A DNA stretch of 14,117 nucleotides from NCBI GenBank assembly GCA_900753645.1, contig CAADZW010000086.1, forward strand, positions 1 through 14,117. The letters are read 5' to 3'. The translations under genes and the position numbers were made by a program. Below, piece after piece: positions 7,761 through 14,117 of this stretch. Position 1 is the stretch's first letter. Every line of letters starts with the position of its first letter. The notes beneath the pieces are model-generated. The model was not told the DNA's origin and made no database searches. It saw nothing but the letters and a program-made list of their open reading frames with translations. Origin of the DNA: Bacilli bacterium (GTDB taxonomy: Bacteria > Bacillota_I > Bacilli_A > RF39 > UBA660).

Positions 7761-8945
7761 ATGGCAAAACAAAAATTTGATCGTTCAAAACCACATGTTA
7801 ATATTGGTACTATTGGACACGTAGATCATGGTAAAACTACTTTAACAGCTGCTATTACTAAATATTTAGCTGGTAAAGGTCAAGCTGACTTTGTCGATTA
7901 TGCAAATATCGATAAAGCTCCAGAAGAAAGAGAACGTGGTATTACTATTAATACCGCACACGTTGAGTATCAAACTGACAAAAGACACTATGCTCACGTA
8001 GATTGCCCAGGACATGCTGATTATGTTAAAAACATGATTACTGGTGCTGCACAAATGGATGGTGCTATCTTAGTTATTGCTGCTACAGATGGACCTATGG
8101 CTCAAACTCGTGAACACATCTTATTATCACGTCAAGTTGGTGTACCTCGTATGGTAGTATTCATGAACAAATGTGATATGGTTGATGATGAGGAATTATT
8201 AGACTTAGTTGAAATGGAAATTCGTGAATTGTTAAGCGAATACGGTTTCGATGGTGATAATACTCCAGTTATTCGTGGATCTGCTTTGAAAGCATTAGAA
8301 GGAGATCCTGCATATCAAGAAAAAATCCAAGAACTTATGGATGCTGTTGATTCATGGATTGAAACACCAGAACGTGATACAGATAAACCATTCTTAATGC
8401 CAATCGAAGATGTATTTACAATTACTGGTCGTGGTACTGTTGTTACAGGACGTGTTGAAAGAGGTCAATTAAAACTTAACGATGAAGTTGAAATCGTTGG
8501 TTTAAAGGATACTAAGAAAACTGTTGTTACAGGAATCGAAATGTTCCGTAAACAATTAGATTATGCTGAAGCAGGAGATAATGCTGGTGTTTTATTACGT
8601 GGTATTTCTCGTGACGAAGTTGAAAGAGGTCAAGTATTAGCTAAACCTGGTACTGTTACTCCTCATACTAAATTCAAAGCTCAAGTTTATATCTTAACTA
8701 AAGAAGAAGGAGGACGTCATAAACCATTCTTTACAAATTATCGTCCACAATTCTACTTCAGAACTACAGATGTAACTGGTGTTATCGAATTACCACAAGG
8801 TACAGAAATGGTTATGCCTGGTGATAACGTTGAAATTACTGTTGAGTTAATTGCTCCAATCGCTATCGAAAACGGAACTAAGTTCTCTATTCGTGAAGGT
8901 GGCCACACTGTTGGTGCAGGTAACGTTTCAGAAATTATTAAATAA
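7761..8945 (+). CDS. tuf: Elongation factor Tu
   Basis: EF-Tu carries aminoacyl-tRNA to the ribosomal A site as a GTP complex. The product is 394 residues. Motifs: GHVDHGKT (19-26), [14 protein letters not shown] (switch I, Thr 62), DCPGHADY (81-88, catalytic His 85), NKCD (136-139) and [10 protein letters not shown]. Domains II and III are complete through [16 protein letters not shown]. The ATG follows AAGGAGG (7744-7750). It lies 72 nt after fusA with its own promoter and ends in a strong terminator, so it closes the str unit. The codon choice is strongly biased, as expected for a very highly expressed gene. Confidence 0.99.
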   Translation: MAKQKFDRSKPHVNIGTIGHVDHGKTTLTAAITKYLAGKGQADFVDYANIDKAPEERERGITINTAHVEYQTDKRHYAHVDCPGHADYVKNMITGAAQMDGAILVIAATDGPMAQTREHILLSRQVGVPRMVVFMNKCDMVDDEELLDLVEMEIRELLSEYGFDGDNTPVIRGSALKALEGDPAYQEKIQELMDAVDSWIETPERDTDKPFLMPIEDVFTITGRGTVVTGRVERGQLKLNDEVEIVGLKDTKKTVVTGIEMFRKQLDYAEAGDNAGVLLRGISRDEVERGQVLAKPGTVTPHTKFKAQVYILTKEEGGRHKPFFTNYRPQFYFRTTDVTGVIELPQGTEMVMPGDNVEITVELIAPIAIENGTKFSIREGGHTVGAGNVSEIIK

Positions 8946-8967
8946 GAGTCTAATGACTCTTTTTTTT
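8944..8967 (+). terminator. Intrinsic terminator of tuf
   Basis: AAGAGTC and GACTCTT form a perfect 7-bp stem with a TAAT loop, followed by eight consecutive T (8960-8967). The left arm begins in the tuf stop codon TAA (8943-8945). Textbook Rho-independent terminator. Confidence 0.92.
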
Positions 8968-8988
8968 ACGTTATATTTACACACTAAA

Positions 8989-9017
8989 TTTACTTTTAAA
9001 TAGGAATATGCTATACT
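8989..9017 (+). promoter_or_regulatory. lepB promoter with extended -10
   Basis: TTTACT (8989-8994), 17-nt spacer, TATACT (9012-9017) with TG at 9009-9010. The predicted start near 9023-9025 leaves only about 10-12 nt before the lepB ATG at 9035. The short leader holds GTGATC (9025-9030), which can pair with the 3' end of 16S rRNA, instead of an AGGAGG site. Confidence 0.65.
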
Positions 9018-9034
9018 TTCAATAGTGATCATAT

Positions 9035-9556
9035 ATGGATTTTAGAGATGTTAAAGAGTTTATTAAAGATTTTATTAAAATTGCTATCTTGGTAGTCATT
9101 ATTTTTTGTGTTTATATGTTTGTAATTAGTATGCAACAGGTTGTTGGTTCAAGCATGAATAATACGCTTAATAATGGTGATATGGTTTTATTGTTTAAAG
9201 CTAAATATAAATTTAGTGATGTAAAAAGGTTTGACGTTGTATCGTTTAACTATGAAGACACTAAATATTTAATTAAAAGAGTGATTGGTTTGCCTGGGGA
9301 ACATATCGAATATAAAGATAACAAGTTGTACATTAATGGCAATTATGTCGAAGAAGAACGGGATTTTGAAACCGATGATTTTAAACTTGAAGATTTGGGG
9401 TATGATGTTATACCAGATGATATGTATTTTGTATTAGGTGATAATCGCGAAAACAGTTTAGATAGTCGTGAAATCGGTTTGATAAAAAAAGAGGACATTA
9501 TTGGAAAGGTAATAGTTCGTTTATGGCCAATTAGTGGAATTAAATTAATTAGATAG
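9035..9556 (+). CDS. lepB: Signal peptidase I
   Basis: This membrane protease removes signal peptides from exported proteins. The 173 residues fit the short gram-positive type with one N-terminal anchor (about 14-32) and an outside catalytic domain. The Ser nucleophile is S40 in GSSMNNTL, the Lys general base is K81 in YLIKRVIGLPG, and the box GDNRENSLDSR is intact, so activity is expected. One oddity: the family consensus around the nucleophile is SMxPT, but the Pro is N43 here. The gene has its own promoter after the tuf terminator, and the next gene starts 14 nt after its stop. An obvious local substrate is the surface protein encoded at 10122-14012. No better start exists upstream. Confidence 0.95.
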   Translation: MDFRDVKEFIKDFIKIAILVVIIFCVYMFVISMQQVVGSSMNNTLNNGDMVLLFKAKYKFSDVKRFDVVSFNYEDTKYLIKRVIGLPGEHIEYKDNKLYINGNYVEEERDFETDDFKLEDLGYDVIPDDMYFVLGDNRENSLDSREIGLIKKEDIIGKVIVRLWPISGIKLIR

Positions 9557-9570
9557 GGGAAGTGATGTAA

Positions 9571-9957
9571 GTGGCTTATATTAAATTTAAAGAATTGACT
9601 AAATATTTTGATTTTAAAGAAGAAACGTTGCCTAAAGATTTACCTGGATATGTAGTTGAGTATTCATATGGTGATGAGAAAATATTATTAGGCTATAAAA
9701 ATAGTAAGGATTATATTATGTTTACTGATAAGAGAATGTATTTGTTTGATCGAGATGTAGCAGGAATCTATTATAAAAAAATACATATCATTCCGTATAA
9801 ATCGCTATCTAGTGGGGCAATTAATTTTAAACCTGGGAAAGCTGAATTGTTGTTTTCATTAGATAGTGGTTATCAATTACATTTGAATTTTATTTCGATG
9901 AATCATGATAAAAAAGAGAATTTAAAAAAGATGTTTAGAATTATGTTTGGTGACTAA
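9571..9957 (+). CDS. PH-domain-like cytosolic protein (bPH type)
   Basis: The 128-residue product starts at GTG 9571, ten bases after AGGGGA (9555-9560), which overlaps the lepB stop codon; the ATG in the gap is followed directly by TAA and cannot be used. It has no membrane segment or signal peptide. The stretch IMFTDKRMYLFDRD (about 50-63), the HIIPYKSLSSGAI strand and the closing LHLNFISM resemble the beta-barrel of bacterial PH domains (bPH_1), which start with FTDKR and IPYKSI motifs. Those domains are structural modules, some on cell-envelope stress proteins; a specific role is not known. Being in an operon with lepB suggests a link to export or the membrane surface, but this is only context. 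Confidence 0.72.
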   Translation: MAYIKFKELTKYFDFKEETLPKDLPGYVVEYSYGDEKILLGYKNSKDYIMFTDKRMYLFDRDVAGIYYKKIHIIPYKSLSSGAINFKPGKAELLFSLDSGYQLHLNFISMNHDKKENLKKMFRIMFGD

Positions 9958-10032
9958 AATGGAAAATTATTGATAAATTTGCAATTTTTGTCGAATAAAA
10001 GCGTTAAAATTAAAAAATTGTGTATAAAATAG

Positions 10033-10060
10033 TTGCTTTTTTTCTAAATTTTGGTATTAT
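10033..10060 (+). promoter_or_regulatory. Promoter of the surface protein gene
   Basis: TTGCTT (10033-10038), 16-nt spacer, TATTAT (10055-10060) with TG at 10052-10053 as extended -10. A T7 run (10037-10043) covers the end of the -35 and the start of the spacer. TATAAT at 10060-10065 overlaps the -10 but is 21 nt from the -35. Start of transcription expected near 10066-10072. Confidence 0.6.
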
Positions 10061-10072
10061 ATAATTACATTT

Positions 10073-10087
10073 GACAATTTTATTGTC
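10073..10087. repeat. Perfect inverted repeat GACAAT-TTT-ATTGTC
   Basis: Six-base arms (10073-10078 and 10082-10087) around TTT lie right after the predicted transcription start of the surface protein gene and 34 nt before its ATG. As DNA this is a good dyad operator; as RNA it would be a small 5' hairpin. No T-run follows, so it is not a terminator. Confidence 0.6.
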
Positions 10088-10107
10088 TAATGGAATATTC
10101 ATATTAT

Positions 10108-10115
10108 GGGAGGGG
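10108..10115 (+). promoter_or_regulatory. Ribosome binding site fixing the surface protein start
   Basis: GGGAGGGG lies 6 nt before the ATG at 10122. The same frame is open further up to a TTG at 10071, but that codon lies at the transcription start, and the ATG begins a clean signal peptide, so 10122 is the start. Confidence 0.85.
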
Positions 10116-10121
10116 AAACGT

Positions 10122-13100
10122 ATGAATAAGAAAAAAATTATTATAGTTGTGGTTATTTTCTTACTTTTAGGTACTATGGTTTATTCATTCGCCAGTAGCC
10201 CTAGAGACTTAGAAGAAGGACAAAATAACGATACACCACCAACTGAACAACCAGGTGGAAGTCAATCCGGTGATGAAGATGAAACTGATGATATTACCAT
10301 ACCTGTTGTGGGTGGTAATGATTCAAATGGACCTACTATCGATTACTTAGCTTTAGCACAACAAGCCGTTTTAAAAGCAGAAACATCATTAACTCAAAGT
10401 GATGTTGATGCTGCTAAAGATGCAATCGAAGATGTAGTTGATGGAAACACAGAAGAATTAGTTGACAGAATAACAACAGTTCAAAATATTATTGATTTTG
10501 AAACTTTATTGACAAATTTAGAAAATAAAACTAATGCTACAACTACTAAAGTTGAGTTAGATGATGTAAGAAACAGTGAAGAAACTACAGCAACTACAAC
10601 AACTTTAAATGAATTAGTACAGGATTTAACTAATGTTCAAATTAATGTTGAAAAAATAACTAATTTAACTATTCGTTATAGTAATGTGTTAAATAAATTA
10701 AATGATATTTCTATACCTAGTATAGTTGGTGTTACTGATGGCGAATACACAAAAGGACCTGTAATTTTAACAGTTACTGATAATTCAAGTTTTACTGCCA
10801 CTTTAAGTAAAGATGGTGCTGAAGCAATTAATTATATTAACGGTACTGAAATCAAAGAAGATGGTAATTATGTTTTAACTGTAATTGATAGTTCATTTAA
10901 CGATATTGTAGTTAAATTTACCATCGAAACAGTAAAGCCTGAAGTTATAGATATCACTCAAGTTTACGAAGATAAAGAAGATGGTAGAATAAAAGTTACT
11001 ATCAAGACTTCAGAAGAAATTTTTGGTGATTTACTTGGTAACAGTGAATGGAGAAAAGTAAATGATAAAAATGAATATTATAATTACTACTATAACACAC
11101 AAGAAGTTACGATAAGTTTTCAAGATAAGGCTGGTAATGAAGGCAGCTATACATTTAAAGTCGATAAAACTAAACCTACTGTTCAAGTAACCATGTCTAA
11201 TAATAATGGTCATACTTCAACTAACGAAGATGTAACAGTCACATTAGTTGCTAGTGAAGATATTTTAGACATCGATGGATGGACTAAAATAGATTCTAAA
11301 ACTTTTACTAAATTATTTACAAGTAATGGGAAATATTCAGTTGACATAACAGATATTGTTGGAAATAAAAATACAATTAATTTTGAAGTAAAACGTCTTG
11401 ATAAAGTTCCACCAATTTTAACAATTACCGATCCTGAAAGTTACGATATGAAAGTTAATTCTGAGTATATTGAAAAGGGTTATTATGCTTATGATGAATT
11501 AGATAAAGATTTAACTTATAGGGTGACTATGAGTTATGAATTTTTACCTAAAGATAGTAGCAAATGGGACATTGTTGATAGTATTGATACTTCTGTTTTA
11601 GGTACTTATAGAATCACCTACAGTGTCAGTGACAAAGCTGGTAATATTTCTTCAGCTACTAGAGAGTTTAGAGTTGTTGATATAGATAACCCAGTATTTG
11701 ATGGTGTAGATAATACTAAGCATTATGATAAAGCTATTGAGGTTTTAATTACGGATTATCAATTAAAAGAAGTTATTGTGGAAATTTTAAACAATGGCGA
11801 TAAAACCACTAACATTTATAATGTTGACGATTCAAGCTTTACGATTACATTTGATGAAGAGGCAACTTACCATATTACTGCTACTGATTCATCAGGAAAT
11901 AAAAACGATATATGGTTTGCTATTGATACCACATTACCAATTATTAAAGGAAATGCAAATAATGGAAATGAAGTAGATTTAGATTCAACTGTTCAAAATA
12001 TTTATGGTTATTATAAATATGTTGACTTAACTTTCGAAGATAAATTTTTAACAAGTGTAAGTATTGTAAGTGATACTATTAATGAAGTATATGATAGAAA
12101 TGATTTTGTCTCAAATGGTAATAATGAATATTTCAAATTTAATAAAGTAATAGATACTGAGGGTTCTTATATAATAAAAGCTATTGATAAATTTGGTCAT
12201 GAAACAGTTGCTGAAATTGTAATTGATAATGATCCTTCAATTATAAGTATTATTGATATTACGGAAGATGGATACACAAATAATGGTGGTGTTCAAATTT
12301 CTGATGTTAATGAATTCGAAGTTTATATTAAATTAAACGATGAAGAAAAAATTAAAACTTCATCTATCAAACAACCTGATGGCAAATATTTTAAAAGCTT
12401 TAATATTAATTGGATGGGCGAAGGGAAATATGAAATAATTGTTATTGATAAAGCTGGAAATAGATCAAGTCAAACGTTTATTTTTGACAATGAATTTTTA
12501 GGTGTAGATGCTGCAAATATCTTAGTTGATGGAGATTCAAACAATCAAAGAGTATACTATGCTACATATGGTGATAAAATAAATGTTTATGCTAGATTTA
12601 AAGAAGAATTAAGAAATATTCCGACTTTTACATTAATAAACAATGGTAAAACATACATAATTGATGAAAAAGATATTATTGTTAGAGAAGAGGAAAATGG
12701 CGAATATTTGTATTCTGCTTTCTATGAAATTGTGGAAAACACAACGATGACAGATGGTGAGATAACAATGCATATTTCTAATATTCAAGATAAAGCTGGA
12801 AATAGTTATAAAGATATTACTAAGCCTGGTAATGGACATATTGTTTATTTAGATACAAATCCTGCTAGTATGGTTTATTCAACAGTTGATTTTGATGGTA
12901 CAGGAATCACACCAAAAGTAGAAAATTCTATAAAAACTTATTATGTAGAAAATGGCGATACGTTTGTATTTAGAATACGTTTTTCAGAAGAATTGTTAGA
13001 AAATCCTATACTTAATCTAGGAAATAAAAGTATTAAATTAGAGTTAGTCGAAAAATATGTGACAGAAGAAGGTAAGTATATTTATCAAGGGCAAGTAGAA

Positions 13101-14012
13101 ATTAATGAAGAAGATAATTTTAAAAATGGTTCTTTATCGTTAATATTAAGTAATGTTAAAGATTTAGCAGGCAATAAAACTACTGATATAAGAGATTTAG
13201 ATCAAACTATTACGAGTGATAAAAGAACAGTAATTGTCGATAACACTTTGGTAACAGTCAATCCTTTATATGTTTTAGCTCGTGATGATGTAAATTACAG
13301 AACATCAATAAGTGATGGTGAATATTTGCGAGTTGAGGCTAATTTTGATAAAGAGTTAGCTCAGTTACCTACATTATTTGTTGGTGAACAATCAAAAGTT
13401 TTTGATAAATGTAATTTTAATAATGATAAATCTTTATATGTTTGTGTTGCTGATATAAAGATAGATAATGAAGTTGCAAAACTAGAAGAAGGTTCAATAA
13501 TTCCTATTAAAGTTGATAATGTTGTAGATTGGGTTGGCAACAGTTCAAGTTTTGGTAATGAGTATATAACTAAGTTTTATAAAGATGGTAAATTAGTTTA
13601 TGACCAAGTGAAATTTGAAAATCCTTTTGTCAGCATGACATTCCATAATAGTACAAATTATAAAATTAATGTTGATAATGGTAATAATGATTTACCAATA
13701 AACGAAGCAAAAGTAGGAGATAACGTTAGAGTATTTGCCCGTTTTAACCAAAATATTGATATTGATAATTTTAAACCATTAATTGTTATTGGTGGTATTT
13801 CAGAAGAATTAAAATTGTCTAATGTATATAGTGATGGTACTAAAGATTATGGTGCTGATATAATGATTACAAATGAAATGAATTTAATTCCTGAACAAGA
13901 AATATCATTTGTTATTAAAAATATTGTTTTAGAAAATGGGAATACATTACCTTATCTGAATCAAGATGATATTACTAGTAGCACTTTAAGTGGAGTTGTT
14001 TATAAAAAATAA
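10122..14012 (+). CDS. Large secreted or surface protein with Ig-like repeats
   Basis: The 1296-residue protein starts with a signal peptide (KKK then a hydrophobic stretch to about residue 23) with a likely cut after A24 (S-F-A). A Pro/Gly/Asp/Glu-rich linker (25-72) leads to a helical region (about 73-200, containing AETSLTQSDVDAAKDAIEDV) like the small helical modules of gram-positive adhesins. Then come Ig-like beta domains, many ending in a D-x-x-GN motif followed by a strand and D-x-x-x-P. Residues about 429-520 resemble a DUF5011/Ig-like cell-surface domain (VNSEYIEKGYYAYDE, LGTYRITYSVSDKAGN). Four divergent repeats fill 797-1296. The protein stops without LPxTG, a C-terminal membrane helix or SLH modules, and there is no lipobox. 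It is therefore either released, held through the uncut N-terminus, or bound non-covalently. Transcribed alone between its own promoter and terminator. Adhesion or structural role is inference. Confidence 0.85.
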   Translation: MNKKKIIIVVVIFLLLGTMVYSFASSPRDLEEGQNNDTPPTEQPGGSQSGDEDETDDITIPVVGGNDSNGPTIDYLALAQQAVLKAETSLTQSDVDAAKDAIEDVVDGNTEELVDRITTVQNIIDFETLLTNLENKTNATTTKVELDDVRNSEETTATTTTLNELVQDLTNVQINVEKITNLTIRYSNVLNKLNDISIPSIVGVTDGEYTKGPVILTVTDNSSFTATLSKDGAEAINYINGTEIKEDGNYVLTVIDSSFNDIVVKFTIETVKPEVIDITQVYEDKEDGRIKVTIKTSEEIFGDLLGNSEWRKVNDKNEYYNYYYNTQEVTISFQDKAGNEGSYTFKVDKTKPTVQVTMSNNNGHTSTNEDVTVTLVASEDILDIDGWTKIDSKTFTKLFTSNGKYSVDITDIVGNKNTINFEVKRLDKVPPILTITDPESYDMKVNSEYIEKGYYAYDELDKDLTYRVTMSYEFLPKDSSKWDIVDSIDTSVLGTYRITYSVSDKAGNISSATREFRVVDIDNPVFDGVDNTKHYDKAIEVLITDYQLKEVIVEILNNGDKTTNIYNVDDSSFTITFDEEATYHITATDSSGNKNDIWFAIDTTLPIIKGNANNGNEVDLDSTVQNIYGYYKYVDLTFEDKFLTSVSIVSDTINEVYDRNDFVSNGNNEYFKFNKVIDTEGSYIIKAIDKFGHETVAEIVIDNDPSIISIIDITEDGYTNNGGVQISDVNEFEVYIKLNDEEKIKTSSIKQPDGKYFKSFNINWMGEGKYEIIVIDKAGNRSSQTFIFDNEFLGVDAANILVDGDSNNQRVYYATYGDKINVYARFKEELRNIPTFTLINNGKTYIIDEKDIIVREEENGEYLYSAFYEIVENTTMTDGEITMHISNIQDKAGNSYKDITKPGNGHIVYLDTNPASMVYSTVDFDGTGITPKVENSIKTYYVENGDTFVFRIRFSEELLENPILNLGNKSIKLELVEKYVTEEGKYIYQGQVEINEEDNFKNGSLSLILSNVKDLAGNKTTDIRDLDQTITSDKRTVIVDNTLVTVNPLYVLARDDVNYRTSISDGEYLRVEANFDKELAQLPTLFVGEQSKVFDKCNFNNDKSLYVCVADIKIDNEVAKLEEGSIIPIKVDNVVDWVGNSSSFGNEYITKFYKDGKLVYDQVKFENPFVSMTFHNSTNYKINVDNGNNDLPINEAKVGDNVRVFARFNQNIDIDNFKPLIVIGGISEELKLSNVYSDGTKDYGADIMITNEMNLIPEQEISFVIKNIVLENGNTLPYLNQDDITSSTLSGVVYKK
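12510..14009 (+). repeat. Four divergent C-terminal protein repeats of about 120-130 residues
   Basis: Protein residues about 797-915, 916-1045, 1046-1170 and 1171-1296 share a pattern. Each has an opening strand, a Y/V-x-x-G-D/E-x-(V/L)-x-V/F-x-A/I-R/N-F segment with a following E-E-L or K-E-L, a short target-like strand, and a late SLxLxxSNVKDLAGN-type segment. Examples are GDKINVYARFKEEL, GDTFVFRIRFSEELL, GEYLRVEANFDKEL and GDNVRVFARFNQNI. DNA identity is low, so the duplications are old. The only two Cys I find, C1097 and C1108, lie in the third repeat. Confidence 0.65.
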
Positions 14013-14043
14013 GAAAGATAATGATAATTATCTTTTTCTTTTA
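14012..14043 (+). terminator. Intrinsic terminator of the surface protein gene
   Basis: AAAGATAAT (14014-14022) and ATTATCTTT (14027-14035) pair over 9 bp around a GATA loop, extended by G-U and A-T pairs, and a T-rich tract with one C (to about 14042) follows. It begins at the stop codon. The stem is A-T rich, but the length and T-tract make it convincing. Confidence 0.82.
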
Positions 14044-14084
14044 TAAAAAAATAAATAATGTTAAAATTAAAAGTAGGTGAAAGT

Positions 14085-14117
14085 ATGAAAGATTTGATAT
14101 TAGAAATTTTAGATGAA
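14085..14117 (+). CDS. Start of a downstream gene, truncated by window edge
   Basis: ATG 14085 with AGGTGA 6 nt upstream opens a frame of 11 codons, MKDLILEILDE, running to the window edge. A possible -10 TAAAAT lies at 14062-14067 with no good -35. Too short to identify a family. Confidence 0.6.
   Translation, partial: MKDLILEILDE

Noticed and set aside
9975..9989. AAATT/AATTT hairpin with T-run after the PH-like gene
   Set aside because: Five A-T pairs only, with a 3-nt loop; too weak to call a terminator.
10071..10121. TTG start at 10071 for the surface protein
   Set aside because: It falls at the predicted transcription start and lacks an RBS; the ATG at 10122 follows GGGAGGGG and starts a signal peptide.
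1..14117. Mycoplasma-type recoding of TGA as Trp
   Set aside because: Trp in sigA, rpsG, fusA and the surface protein is TGG, and TGA appears to serve as a stop at 4005-4007; no in-frame TGA occurs in conserved proteins.
1..14117. CRISPR arrays, insertion sequences, tRNA or rRNA genes, defence islands
   Set aside because: I found no regularly spaced repeats, transposase motifs, terminal repeats, tRNA-like cloverleaf or rRNA sequence in the window.

Overview
The window is an AT-rich, gene-dense stretch of bacterial chromosome. It points to a low-GC Bacillota/Mycoplasmatota-type organism (Bacilli, for example uncultured RF39/Erysipelotrichales-like lineages; the exact clade is inference). The reasons are the primase-primary sigma operon, strong AGGAGG-type ribosome binding sites, a gram-positive type signal peptidase I and the style of the large surface protein. 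The genetic code looks standard: all Trp codons I checked in conserved proteins are TGG, and one gene appears to end in TGA.

Left edge (1-378): the 5' part of a minus-strand membrane protein of the DUF6512 type, divergent from the next operon. 379-3184: dnaG and sigA (rpoD) overlap by 8 nt and form a replication/transcription operon. 3273-4563: a good SigA promoter drives three genes, an NrtR-like degenerate-Nudix/winged-helix regulator, a 61-residue single-pass membrane protein that starts inside the regulator's stop codon, and a zinc-ribbon plus DUF4190-like membrane protein.

4584-8967: the str operon. A TTGACA/extended -10 promoter and a leader with an 11-bp hairpin precede rpsL, rpsG and fusA, which are separated by 14-15 nt. 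tuf has its own promoter and a classic intrinsic terminator that starts inside its stop codon. Arg codons are mostly CGT in rpsL but mostly AGA in the surface gene, as expected for highly expressed versus ordinary genes.

8989-9957: lepB (signal peptidase I) with a very short leader, followed by a small PH-domain-like protein with a GTG start. 10033-14043: a monocistronic gene for a 1296-residue exported protein. It has a signal peptide, an acidic linker, a helical domain, a run of Ig-like modules and four C-terminal divergent repeats. An inverted repeat lies in its leader and an intrinsic terminator follows it. The nearby LepB could process it. The window ends 11 codons into another gene.

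Most of the window is housekeeping and I see no clear new defence or mobile system. The parts most worth a second look are the S12 substitution at the Pro90-equivalent site, the str leader hairpin, the orphan NrtR-like operon with its pilin-like micro-ORF, and the large surface protein with its promoter/leader structure.
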